Assembly (NCBI RefSeq): GCF_041431415.1
Contig: NZ_CP107845.1
Coordinates: forward strand, 4,340,001-4,404,000
Source: Streptomyces sp. NBC_00513
GTDB lineage: Bacteria; Actinomycetota; Actinomycetes; Streptomycetales; Streptomycetaceae
Direction: 5' to 3'
DNA length: 64,000 nt
Positions 25,935-34,766 of this stretch are shown piece after piece (positions within the stretch are counted from its first letter, which is position 1; each line of letters starts with the position of its first letter). A program made the position numbers and the translations under genes. Below the pieces are notes generated by a model. That model searched no databases and was not told the origin of the DNA. It saw nothing but the letters and a program-made list of their open reading frames with translations.

Positions 25935-26705
25935 TCAGGCGCCGCTCTGCGCGGCCAACTCCCTGGCGGCCTCGGTGAGGTCCTTGGCGGTGTCGATGGC
26001 CCGCCAGTAGGCGCCCTGGGGCAGCGGGAAGCCCGCCAGGCGGCGTTCCCGGGCCAGCCGGGGGAAGGTGGTCCGCTCGTGATCGCCCAACTCGGGCAGG
26101 AGTTCGGCGAACTCGGGGCCGAAGACGTACACGCCGGCGTTGACCGGATAGGGCGACGGCGGAGCCTCGATGAAGTCCAGCACCTGCCCGAACTCGTTCG
26201 TCTCCACGACCCCCCACGGGATCCGCGGGCGGGCCAGCGCGAGCGTCGCGGTCGCACCGCGCTCCGTGTGGAAGGCCGCCATCTCCCGCAGCGAGAACCG
26301 GGTCCAGATGTCGCCGTTGGTCGCGTACCAGGGCTGGTCGGGGTACGGGAGCCGGCGCGCGGCGTACTTCAGGCCGCCGCCACGCCCCAACGGCTCCTCC
26401 TCGACCACCGTGGTCACCCGCAGCGGCAGGCGCGCCCGGGCCAGCCAGTCCTGGAGGACCTCCGCGAGATGCCCGCAGGACACCACCGCGTCGGTGACCC
26501 CTTCGGAGGCGAGCCAGGCGAGTTGGTGCCCGATGATCGGGATCCCCGTGCCCGGGATCTCGACCATCGGCTTCGGCCGGTCGTCCGTATACGGGCGCAG
26601 CCGCGAACCCTGGCCACCCGCCAGGATCACTGCCTGGGTCGGGCGGGCCGGGAACGCGGCCGCGTCATGGGTGGATTGGGGTGCTGCGGAGGGAGCGTCG
26701 GTCAT
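25935..26705 (-). CDS. Sugar-phosphate nucleotidyltransferase
   Basis: 256 residues from ATG 26705. The nucleotide-binding signature AVILAGGQGSRLRPYTDDRPKPMVEIPGTG is complete (GGxGxRLxPxTxxxPKPM; read as two stretches, AVILAGGQGSRLRPYTDD and RPKPMVEI). It is followed by GHLAEVLQDWL, the GRGGGLKYAARRLP region and the metal-binding Asp in WYATNGDIWTRF. Length and motifs fit the NTP_transferase family (glucose-1-P thymidylyl- or mannose-1-P guanylyltransferases) without the C-terminal hexapeptide domain. The sugar and nucleotide cannot be told from sequence alone. Neighbours are a small secreted protein and msiK. Confidence 0.85.
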   Translation of the reverse strand: MTDAPSAAPQSTHDAAAFPARPTQAVILAGGQGSRLRPYTDDRPKPMVEIPGTGIPIIGHQLAWLASEGVTDAVVSCGHLAEVLQDWLARARLPLRVTTVVEEEPLGRGGGLKYAARRLPYPDQPWYATNGDIWTRFSLREMAAFHTERGATATLALARPRIPWGVVETNEFGQVLDFIEAPPSPYPVNAGVYVFGPEFAELLPELGDHERTTFPRLARERRLAGFPLPQGAYWRAIDTAKDLTEAARELAAQSGA

Positions 26706-26757
26706 GGCGGTCAGAGTAGGGAGACCCCGACTCCGGCGGAGGGCGACGCGGCGTGCG

Positions 26758-27171
26758 TCAGCCCATGGAGGCGACGCCGGTCGCGTACGAGGTGTCGCAC
26801 ACGGGCCGGGCGAACGACTGCGCCTTCGTGGGCCCGTACGCGTCCACCGCGGCACGGCCGAGTGCCCGCGCGATGCCCACGCAGTGCGCGGCGAGGGACG
26901 GACGCCGGTCCACCTCCTGCTGGAGGTGCGTCAGGACCGCCCCGGGCTGTGCGCCGTCCTGCAGCTCGGTGAGCAGCTTGTCGCGCAGCACGTCCTGTGC
27001 GGCGCGCGGCTTCGCGGGGACGGACACACCCTCGGCGGACGCGGTCAGGACCTGGGACGAGGACGTGTCCGACCAGGGGACCATGGTGACCGCGAGGGTG
27101 CCGGACAGGACCAGGACGACGGGCAGGACCAGGGCGAGGGAACGGCCGATACGGCGGGCAGAGTGGGTCAC
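26758..27171 (-). CDS. Small exported hypothetical protein
   Basis: 137 residues. The N-terminus has a basic patch (SARRIGRSLA) and a hydrophobic core (LVLPVVLVLSGTLAVTMV), so it is exported or anchored by a single helix. The rest is helical (QDVLRDKLLTELQDGAQPGA, VLTHLQQEVDRRP) with two Cys (AAHCVGIARAL and ARPVCDTSY) that could form a disulfide outside the cell. I do not recognise the family. It lies between the nucleotidyltransferase gene and msiK on the same strand. Confidence 0.65.
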   Translation of the reverse strand: MTHSARRIGRSLALVLPVVLVLSGTLAVTMVPWSDTSSSQVLTASAEGVSVPAKPRAAQDVLRDKLLTELQDGAQPGAVLTHLQQEVDRRPSLAAHCVGIARALGRAAVDAYGPTKAQSFARPVCDTSYATGVASMG

Positions 27172-27391
27172 GAGGGCGAGAGTAGCGCTCGGTGAGGATT
27201 TGGCGACATCCAGTCACTCGGTCGGGGGATGGTTCGACGTGGTTTTTCGAATAGAGGGTTGACGAGTAGGGCTGAATGGCCCGGTCTGCCGGGGTTCCCG
27301 CGGGGGTTGGCGGGGTAGTGGCGGCCGGGGCCGGCTCGGGTTCGGCCGCCGCTCTCGCGGTACCCACCGGCTGTCCGCGTACAACTCGTGC

Positions 27392-27424
27392 CGAAGGGGC
27401 GCCCCTTGGCGGAGCGCCCCTTCG
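27392..27424 (-). terminator. msiK terminator
   Basis: Perfect 11-bp arms CGAAGGGGCGC (27392-27402) / GCGCCCCTTCG (27414-27424), 40 bases beyond the msiK stop on the minus strand. Confidence 0.8.
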
Positions 27425-27464
27425 TGTGTCACCCGTTCACGGCTCATCTGCCGCCGTGTGGACG

Positions 27465-28553
<1,089 letters not shown>

Positions 28554-28601
28554 GGTGATGAATCCCTTCTACCGGCAGGAACGTGCCGGACGATCCGAGT
28601 G

Positions 28602-28617
28602 GAAGGTCTAGTCCAGT
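28602..28617. promoter_or_regulatory. DasR-responsive-element-like site upstream of msiK
   Basis: GAAGGTCTAGTCCAGT; on the other strand ACTGGACTAGACCTTC matches the dre consensus A(C/G)TGGTCTAGACCA(C/G)T at 12 of 16 positions. It shares the core AAGGTCTAGTCCA with the site before nagK at 49990-50005. Confidence 0.6.
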
Positions 28618-28809
28618 AATCGGACTCCGCCCGACGCTACCCCGGCCACGCCCGTTCTGTCAGCACCCGGAGGACGGCGACTTGGATGCCGTCGGGCGGG
28701 ACGAGGCGACCCCGCGCCGGGCGGGGTGGGGTGCGCGGCGGACTGTCCGGTGCGTCCGTGAACGTGATGGCCCCGCGAATGGCCCGCTGTGTAAAGTGAT
28801 GACGGTTGC

Positions 28810-28884
28810 GCCTCCTTAGCTCAGTCCGGCCAGAGCAACGCACTTGTAATGCGTAGGTCATCGGTTCGAATCCGATAGGGGGCT
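28810..28884 (+). tRNA. tRNA-Thr (anticodon TGT)
   Basis: Cloverleaf can be folded by eye: acceptor GCCTCCT / AGGGGGC with discriminator T, D stem GCTC / GAGC, anticodon stem ACGCA / TGCGT with loop CTTGTAA (anticodon TGT, reading ACA), and T arm ATCGG-TTCGAAT-CCGAT. No CCA is encoded. A strong hairpin follows at 28894-28924. Confidence 0.95.
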
Positions 28885-28893
28885 CCGCGCGTG

Positions 28894-28924
28894 AAGGCCC
28901 CGGATCCTTGTGGTCCGGGGCCTT
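28894..28924. terminator. Terminator after tRNA-Thr, shared with converging gene
   Basis: Perfect 11-bp arms AAGGCCCCGGA (28894-28904) / TCCGGGGCCTT (28914-28924) with a 9-nt loop, between the tRNA and the 3' end of the FAD oxidoreductase gene. Confidence 0.88.
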
Positions 28925-28943
28925 CGGCGTGTGCCGGCGGGGG

Positions 28944-30332
28944 TCAGTGGCGGCCCGACACGCGGTTCGCGAGGCGGGCCAGGGCGGTGGTGTTCGGGGT
29001 GCCGGTGGCGCTCTCGCGGCGGTCCGCCTGGCGGTAGGCGGCGTACAGGGCGTGGACGCCGAGCCAGCGGAAGGGCTCCGGCTCCCAGCGGCGGACGCGG
29101 TGGTCGACCCAGGGGAGGGTGGTCAGCTCCGTGGAGTCGCCCAGGACGAGGTCGCGCAGGGTGCGGGCGGCGAGGTGGGAGGTGGCCACGCCGGAGCCGA
29201 CGTAGCCGCCGGCCCAGCCGAGACCCGTGAGGCGGTCCAGGGTCACGCCGGCGCACCAGTCGCGGGGGACGCCGAGTACACCGGACCACGCGTGGGTGAT
29301 CTCCGTACCGGCCAGCCGCGGGAAGAAGGAGGTCAGGAGCGTGGTGAGGGCGGTGACGGTGGCGGGGTCGGTGCTGCCCGTGTTCTCGGCGCCGGCCGCG
29401 CGCGAGGCGAAGCGGTACGGGGCGCCGCGGCCGCCGATCGCGATGCGGTCGTCGGCGGTGCGCTGGGCGTACATGTAGGCGTGGGCCATGTCGCCCAGCA
29501 CCTCCCGGCCGGACCAGGCGAGGGAGTCCCAGACCTCGGGCGCCAGCGGGGCCGTCGCGATCATCGAGGAGTTCATCGGGAGCCAGGACCGCTTCTGGCC
29601 CTTGAGGGCGGCCGTGAAGCCCTCCGTGCAGCGCAGTACGTACGGGGCCCGGACGGTGCCGTGGGCGGTGACGGCCCGGCCGGGGGCGATGTCGGTGACG
29701 GGGGTGGACTCGTGGATGACGACGCCCAGCCGTTCGCAGGCGGCGGCCAGGCCCAGGACGAGCTTCAGGGGGTGGACGCGGGCGCCGTGCGGGGACCAAC
29801 TGGAGCCCACGGCGTCGGCGATGTCGACGCGGGCCCGGGTGTCGGTGGCGTCGTACAGCTCGCGGTCGCTCTCGCCGAAGGCGAGCTCGGCGGCGTGGAA
29901 GGCCTTGAGGCGGGCCAGTTGGGCGGGGGTGCGGGCGACTTCGAGGACGCCGCCGTGGTGGATGTCGGCGTCGATGCCCTCCTTGGCGGCGGTGCGGATG
30001 ACCTCGGTGACGGTGTCGTTCATGGCCCGCTGGAGGCGGCGCGCGGCGTCGTGGCCGTGGAGTTCGGCGTAGCGGTCGCGGCCGGCGACACCGTTGTAGA
30101 GCCAGCCGCCGTTGCGGCCGGAGGCCCCGTAGCCGCAGGTCTTCTGCTCCAGGACGGTGACGCGGAGGTCGGGTGCGGAGGTCTTGAGGTGGTAGGCGGT
30201 CCACAGGCCGGTGTAGCCGCCGCCGACGATGACGACGTCGGCCGTGGCGTCGCCGGTGAGGGGGGTGCGGGGCGGCCGGGGGGCGCCGGCGTCCGTCGCG
30301 TGCCAGAAGGAGATTCCGCCGTTGATCGTCAT
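28944..30332 (-). CDS. FAD-dependent amine/amino-acid oxidoreductase (DAO family)
   Basis: 462 residues. The dinucleotide-binding motif is ADVVIVGGGYTGLWTAYHLK, preceded by the short N-terminal substrate lid. The sequence QKTCGYGASGRNGGWLYNGV is typical of gamma-glutamylputrescine oxidase (PuuB/OrdL)-like enzymes and related DAO-family oxidases. The C-terminal FAD element is LGWAGGYVGSGVATSHLAAR. It probably oxidises a secondary or primary amine with FAD; the substrate is unknown. The start lacks a good Shine-Dalgarno. The gene lies downstream of a methyltransferase gene on the same strand, 134 bases away. Confidence 0.85.
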   Translation of the reverse strand: MTINGGISFWHATDAGAPRPPRTPLTGDATADVVIVGGGYTGLWTAYHLKTSAPDLRVTVLEQKTCGYGASGRNGGWLYNGVAGRDRYAELHGHDAARRLQRAMNDTVTEVIRTAAKEGIDADIHHGGVLEVARTPAQLARLKAFHAAELAFGESDRELYDATDTRARVDIADAVGSSWSPHGARVHPLKLVLGLAAACERLGVVIHESTPVTDIAPGRAVTAHGTVRAPYVLRCTEGFTAALKGQKRSWLPMNSSMIATAPLAPEVWDSLAWSGREVLGDMAHAYMYAQRTADDRIAIGGRGAPYRFASRAAGAENTGSTDPATVTALTTLLTSFFPRLAGTEITHAWSGVLGVPRDWCAGVTLDRLTGLGWAGGYVGSGVATSHLAARTLRDLVLGDSTELTTLPWVDHRVRRWEPEPFRWLGVHALYAAYRQADRRESATGTPNTTALARLANRVSGRH

Positions 30333-30466
30333 GGGGGAGTTGCTACACCTCGTCGCGAAGGGGTGTCCAGGGACGCGGTGCCGGGTCCCCGGGCGGGATC
30401 CGCGGCCTTCTGGCTGATGCGGCGGGTGCGCGGGAGGACGTAGGCGCGCCGTCGGCCGGGGGCGGG

Positions 30467-31189
30467 TCAGGGGCGGCGGCCGGCCACGAACCAGCGGGCG
30501 GGGAGCATCACGGGGGTGCCGTCGGCGCCGGTCTCGCTCATCGCCAGGGCCGTCGCGCCCTCGTCGAGGACGTGCAGGCCGGCGTCGCGCAGCAGCCCGG
30601 CGATCTCGCCCTCGGCGACCTCGCCGGGCCGCAGGTCGTGTTCCTTGACGCGGCGCAGTTTCGGGGAGGGCCCGCCGGTCCGTTCGGCGTGGTCCTGGAG
30701 GACGGCCTTCGCCTCGCCGGTCGGTTCCAGGACCAGCGCCCGGCCGCGGTCCCCGACGAGGGTGGCGACGGACGCGGCGACCGCCGGCCGGTCCTCGGGG
30801 TCGCTCTGGTGCAGGACGGCCCGCATGTAGACGTGGGTGTCGCCGAGCCGGTCGTGGAGGGCGTGGGCCTGGGCGTCGTCGGCCAGGTTCAGCTGCTCGT
30901 ACGTGGCGGTGCCCGCCGGGTCGGCGCGGCGGGCGTGCGCGACGGCCGCCGCGCACAGGTCGACGCCGACGACGACGGCGAACCGGGTGGCGAGGTGGCG
31001 GGTCTGGGTGCCGTTCCCGCAGCCGAGGTCCGCGAGGGGCAGGGCGGGGTCGGCGTGGGGGGTGAGGAGGGCGATGTCCCGTTCGGCGGTCAGGGAGGCG
31101 TCCGCGTCCCAGAACGCTTCGCCCGCTTCGCCGTTGCTCTGCTCCCAGAAGCCGTCCCAGGCCTTGCGGTAGCGGTCGGACACGGTCAT
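30467..31189 (-). CDS. SAM-dependent methyltransferase (class I)
   Basis: 240 residues from ATG 31189, with GGAGAA eight bases upstream on the coding strand. Motif I is LPLADLGCGNGTQTRHLATR, and motif II acidic residue lies in VVVGVDLCAAAVAHAR. The N-terminus (WDGFWEQSNGEAGEAFWDAD) is an alpha-helical lid. A later strand VGDRGRALVLEPTGEAKAVL carries motif III-like features. The substrate is unknown; the type resembles small-molecule methyltransferases. It is divergent from the APH-type kinase gene. Confidence 0.82.
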   Translation of the reverse strand: MTVSDRYRKAWDGFWEQSNGEAGEAFWDADASLTAERDIALLTPHADPALPLADLGCGNGTQTRHLATRFAVVVGVDLCAAAVAHARRADPAGTATYEQLNLADDAQAHALHDRLGDTHVYMRAVLHQSDPEDRPAVAASVATLVGDRGRALVLEPTGEAKAVLQDHAERTGGPSPKLRRVKEHDLRPGEVAEGEIAGLLRDAGLHVLDEGATALAMSETGADGTPVMLPARWFVAGRRP

Positions 31190-31305
31190 GTGTGGTTCTC
31201 CCTCGGTGCTCCGGCATACCGGTGTCGACGGGGTGCGTACCCCGGGTGGCGGCGGGTCATCCGGGGTCCGGCGCGGCACAGGTGTGCGGACGTAGGGTCG
31301 GGAGG

Positions 31306-32202
31306 ATGGTGGAGATTCCGACCGGATTGGTCGAGGCCCAGATCAGGTACAACGGCGACGCGGGGCGGGAGTTCATCGCCGTGTTGCCGGCGCGGGCGGC
31401 GGAGTTCCTGGAGCGGTGGGAGCTGACGCGGACGGGCCCGGGGCTGCACGGGGTGACGGCGTTGGTGCTTCCGGTGGAGCGGTCCGACGGCACACCGGCC
31501 GCGCTGAAGTTGCAGGCGTTGGACGAGGAGAGCGCGGGGGAGCACCTCGCGCTGCGGGCGTGGGGCGGGGACGGCAGCGTACGGCTGCTGGACCACGACG
31601 CGTCGACGGGCACGATGCTGCTGGAACGGCTGGACTCGGACCGGCACCTGTCGGTGCTCGCCGCCCGGGACGTGCGGCAGGCGGTACGGGTGATCGCGGA
31701 ACTGTTGGCGCGGTTGACGGCCCTGCCGGCCCCGGCGGGACTGCGCGGCCTGGGCGACGTGGCGGGCGCGATGCTGGCGGACGTGCCCGCCGCGCTCGGG
31801 CGGGTGGACGAGCGGGGGCGCGGGGTGCTGCGGAACTGCGCGGCGGCGGTGGCGGAGGTGATGGGGGAGCCGGGGGATCGGCTGCTCCACTGGGACCTGC
31901 ACTACGACAACGTGCTCGCGGGCGGGCGGGAGCCGTGGTTGGCGATCGACCCGAAGCCGCTGTCCGGCGATCCGGCGTTCGACCTGATGCCGGCGATCGG
32001 CGACCACTTCGCGGCGGACGACGTGTGGTGGCGCCTCGACCTGATGACGGAGGTGATGGGCCTGGACCGGGATCGGGCTCGGGCCTGGACGTTGGGGCGG
32101 GTGTTGCAGAACTGCCTGTGGGACGTGGAGGACGAGGAGCCCTTGCAGGAGGAGCAGTTGGTGACCGCCGAACTGCTGTTGGCCGGCCGCCGGGTGGGGT
32201 GA
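31306..32202 (+). CDS. Aminoglycoside/hydroxyurea phosphotransferase-family protein
   Basis: 298 residues from ATG 31306. GGAGG abuts this ATG directly, so the adjacent in-frame GTG 31309 may be the true start. Kinase-like fold with ATP-binding strand LHGVTALVLPVERSDGTPAA LKLQALD, catalytic loop GDRLLHWDLHYDNVLAG (HxDxxxxN) and metal-binding Asp in WLAIDPKPLSGDPAFDLMPA. This is the APH(6)/streptomycin 6-kinase-like group that is widespread in Streptomyces as a core gene. The substrate need not be an antibiotic; aminoglycoside resistance is possible but not shown. Confidence 0.83.
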   Translation: MVEIPTGLVEAQIRYNGDAGREFIAVLPARAAEFLERWELTRTGPGLHGVTALVLPVERSDGTPAALKLQALDEESAGEHLALRAWGGDGSVRLLDHDASTGTMLLERLDSDRHLSVLAARDVRQAVRVIAELLARLTALPAPAGLRGLGDVAGAMLADVPAALGRVDERGRGVLRNCAAAVAEVMGEPGDRLLHWDLHYDNVLAGGREPWLAIDPKPLSGDPAFDLMPAIGDHFAADDVWWRLDLMTEVMGLDRDRARAWTLGRVLQNCLWDVEDEEPLQEEQLVTAELLLAGRRVG

Positions 32203-32204
32203 GG

Positions 32205-32284
32205 GCCGGCGGGCGGGGTGACGACGGACGCGGGGTGAAGGTCGCAGGGCGGGGTGACGGTCGCCTGGCGGGGTGACGGTCGGC
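32205..32284. repeat. Imperfect GGCGGGGTGACG tandem repeats
   Basis: The unit GGCGGGGTGACG recurs at about 32212, 32249 and 32267, separated by related GGTCGC-type spacers. It fills the gap between two convergent genes and may act as a folded 3' region; no clean terminator hairpin was found. Confidence 0.55.
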
Positions 32285-32289
32285 CGGGC

Positions 32290-33339
32290 TCAGGGGACGA
32301 GGACGACCTTGCCCGTGGTGTCGCGCGACACGAGGGCGTCGTGGGCGGCGGCCGCCCGGGACAGGGGATAGCGCTGGATCGACGGCCGCAGTCGGCCGGC
32401 CGCGGCCTCCGCGAGGGCCCGGGTCTCCAGGGCGCGAATCGGGTCCGGGTCGCCGACGCGTCGCATCATCGCCGGGCCGAGGACGACCTCGCTGGTGACG
32501 CTGCGGGCCGTGAGGGCGGCGTGCTCGGCGTCGGTGAGGGTGAGCTCGCCGCCCGACCAGCCGAAGACGAGCCGGCGACCGCCGGGCGCGAGCAGGTCGA
32601 GGGCCGCCCGTGCGACGGCCCCGCCGACGGAGTCGAAGACGACGTCCACCCCGCCGGGGTGGTGGGCGCGTACGGCCTCCGCCCAACCGGGGTCGTTGTA
32701 GTCGAGGGCGAGGTCGGCGCCGTTGGCGTGGGCCAGGCCCGCCTTGACGGAACCACCGGCGAGGGCGACGACGGTGGCGCCCGCGTTCTTCGCGTACTGC
32801 ACGAGCAGCGTGCCGATGCCGCCGGCGGCGGCCGTGACGACCGCGACGGAGCCCGGTCCGAGGTCGGCGAACCCGAGGATCCCCAGGGTGGTGCGGCCGG
32901 TCCCGATCATGGCGACGGCCCGGGCGGCGTCGAGGCCCGGTGGTACGGGGTGCAGCCGGTCGGCGGCGGCGACCGCGTACTCGGCGTACCCGCCGGGGGC
33001 GAACCCGAGGTGGACGACGACCTCGCGCCCGAGCCAGGCGGGATCGGTGCCGGGCCCCAGGGCGTCGACGGTGCCGGCGACCTCCCGGCCGGGGACGGTC
33101 GGAAGCTCGGGGAGGGCGGGGGCCGGCCCCTGGACGCCCTGGCGGAGCGCGGTGTCGAGGAGGTGGACACCGGCGGCGGCGACGGCGATCCGGACCTGCC
33201 CGGGGGCGGGCACGGGTACGGGCACGCGCTCGTAGGTGAGGTTCTCGGCGGGGCCGAAGGCGTGCAGGCGCACGGCGTTCATGGTGTCGGGGGTGGCGGT
33301 CGCGCCCGGGCGGGTGTTCGTGTCGGGGGTGGTGTTCAT
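32290..33339 (-). CDS. Zinc-independent quinone oxidoreductase (MDR family)
   Basis: 349 residues from ATG 33339; ATG 33282 (MNAVRLHAFG) is a plausible alternative that removes a 19-residue Thr/Pro-rich leader. GroES-like N-terminal domain (MNAVRLHAFGPAENLTYERV, PTVPGREVAGTVDALGPGTD) and Rossmann domain with SVAVVTAAAGGIGTLLVQYA. The catalytic-zinc ligands of alcohol dehydrogenases are absent, as in quinone oxidoreductase (Qor/zeta-crystallin) proteins. It is expected to use NADPH to reduce quinones or enones. Convergent with the kinase gene. Confidence 0.86.
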   Translation of the reverse strand: MNTTPDTNTRPGATATPDTMNAVRLHAFGPAENLTYERVPVPVPAPGQVRIAVAAAGVHLLDTALRQGVQGPAPALPELPTVPGREVAGTVDALGPGTDPAWLGREVVVHLGFAPGGYAEYAVAAADRLHPVPPGLDAARAVAMIGTGRTTLGILGFADLGPGSVAVVTAAAGGIGTLLVQYAKNAGATVVALAGGSVKAGLAHANGADLALDYNDPGWAEAVRAHHPGGVDVVFDSVGGAVARAALDLLAPGGRRLVFGWSGGELTLTDAEHAALTARSVTSEVVLGPAMMRRVGDPDPIRALETRALAEAAAGRLRPSIQRYPLSRAAAAHDALVSRDTTGKVVLVP

Positions 33340-33507
33340 GGGCTCAGCCTCGGACCTCGACCGGGGTTGAGGTCAAGGGTTGCCGGGGGTTGCCGGGGTC
33401 CCCGGGGGTCTTCGGGGCCTCCGATGACCGTCGGGGTTCTTCGGGTGTCTTCGAGGGCCCGCGGGGGGCTTCGGGGCTTTGTCAGTGCGGTGGGCCACGA
33501 TGGGGCG

Positions 33508-34182
33508 ATGGTGCGAAACGAGCGGGCTCGGACGGTGAAGGCGGCGCGACGGCCGGAGGTGCGGCTGCCGGAGCTCGCGGCGTGGCCGGGCGGCGAACTG
33601 GAGCCGGACGGGGACTACGACGGGCTCGAGTTCGCGGACCTCGACCTGGTCGGGCAGGAGGGGATCGGGGCGCGGTTCATGGACTGCGCGCTGCGGCGGT
33701 GCGCACTGGACGAGACGGGGCTGACGAAGGCCCGTTTCCTGGACTCGGTACTGGAGGGGGTGAGGGGGGTGGGAACGGACCTGTCGGGGGCCTCGCTGCG
33801 GGACGTGGAACTGGTGGAGGCCCGCCTGGGCGGGATCCAACTGCACGGCGCCGTACTGGAACGGGTCGTCGTACGGGGCGGCAAGATCGACTACCTGAAC
33901 CTGCGCGGCGCCCGCCTCAAGGACGTGGTGTTCGAGGGGTGCGTGCTGGTCGAACCGGACTTCGGGGGCGCGGTGCTGGAGTGCGTGGAGTTCCGGGAGT
34001 GCACCCTGCGCGGGGCGGACTTCAGCGGGGCGCGGATGACGGACGTGGACCTGCGGGAAGCGACCGAGCTGGGCATCGCACGCGGTGTGGACGCGCTGTC
34101 GGGGGCGGTGATCAGCCCGTCGCAGCTGTTCGACCTGGCTCCGGCACTGGCGGCTCAGCTCGGGCTGCGGGTGGTGCCGTAG
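33508..34182 (+). CDS. Pentapeptide-repeat protein
   Basis: 224 residues from ATG 33508 (GTG 33511 adjacent). The sequence follows an A(D/N)Lxx-like five-residue rhythm over most of its length (FADLDL, FMDCALRRCALDE, LSGASLRDVELVEARL, LNLRGARLKDVVFEGC, LRGADFSGARMTDVDLREA), which folds as a right-handed quadrilateral beta-helix. Function is not defined; some relatives mimic DNA and protect gyrase (Qnr/MfpA), but those are longer and dimeric. The 168 bases upstream are G-rich, with several GGGG runs and no other element. Confidence 0.82.
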   Translation: MVRNERARTVKAARRPEVRLPELAAWPGGELEPDGDYDGLEFADLDLVGQEGIGARFMDCALRRCALDETGLTKARFLDSVLEGVRGVGTDLSGASLRDVELVEARLGGIQLHGAVLERVVVRGGKIDYLNLRGARLKDVVFEGCVLVEPDFGGAVLECVEFRECTLRGADFSGARMTDVDLREATELGIARGVDALSGAVISPSQLFDLAPALAAQLGLRVVP

Positions 34183-34201
34183 GCGGGGGCGGGGGTGGGG
34201 G

Positions 34202-34705
34202 CTACGCGGGGACGCGGGGGAAGCGGGACTGGAGCGTCCAGATGACCGGGTTGTCGCCGAGCCCGTCGTGCATGTCGACGAGGTCCGCGATCACGTCGTG
34301 CAGGAAGTCCCGGGCCTCGCGGCGCAACAGGCGGTGCGTGAAGGTCAGCGGGTCCTCCTCGGCCGGCATCCAGTCGGCCTCGATGTCCACCCAGCCGAAG
34401 CGGCGCTCGAACAGCATCCGGTCGCTGGACTCGGTGAAGTCCAGTTCGGCGTACTGCCGGTTGGCGGAACGGCTTCCGCGCGGGTCCTGGTCGAGTTGCT
34501 CGACGATGTCGCAGAGCGCCCAGGCGAAGTCCAGTACCGGAACCCATCCCCAGGCTGTGGACACTTCCCGGTCCGCGTGGGTGTCGGCGAGGTAGACGTC
34601 CCCGCAGAACAGGTCGTGGCGCAGCGTGTGGACGTCCGCCGAGCGGTAGTCGGTCTGCGGGGGGTCGGGGAAGCGCCGGGAGAGGGAGTAACCGATGTCG
34701 AGCAC
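34202..34705 (-). CDS. Conserved hypothetical protein
   Basis: 167 residues from GTG 34705, chosen because the family begins (V/M)LDIGYSLSRRF; the in-frame upstream extension is low complexity. Conserved blocks are DVHTLRHDLFCGDVYLAD, STAWGWVPVLDFAWALCDIV, LDFTESSDRMLFERRFGWVD and FHDVIADL-type helix LRREARDFLHDVIADLVDMH. It seems to be a Streptomyces-specific cytosolic protein. No catalytic motif, signal peptide or membrane segment is seen. It ends against the pentapeptide gene (convergent) and is downstream of the M4 protease gene by 61 bases on the same strand. Confidence 0.7.
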   Translation of the reverse strand: MLDIGYSLSRRFPDPPQTDYRSADVHTLRHDLFCGDVYLADTHADREVSTAWGWVPVLDFAWALCDIVEQLDQDPRGSRSANRQYAELDFTESSDRMLFERRFGWVDIEADWMPAEEDPLTFTHRLLRREARDFLHDVIADLVDMHDGLGDNPVIWTLQSRFPRVPA

Positions 34706-34766
34706 GTACCCGATGGTGTCACGGGCGCGCCCCTCCCGGCGCCGGGGCCCCGGGAGGGCCCGTTGA

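Noticed and set aside
28944..31217. One long fused oxidoreductase-methyltransferase frame
   Set aside because: The open frame continues past the oxidoreductase start only as low-complexity sequence antisense or frame-shifted to the methyltransferase gene, which is in a different frame with its own RBS.
33340..33507. G-quadruplex in the G-rich leader upstream of the pentapeptide gene
   Set aside because: Several GGGG runs exist, but similar runs are frequent in this GC-rich genome and spacing is irregular; not strong enough to call.
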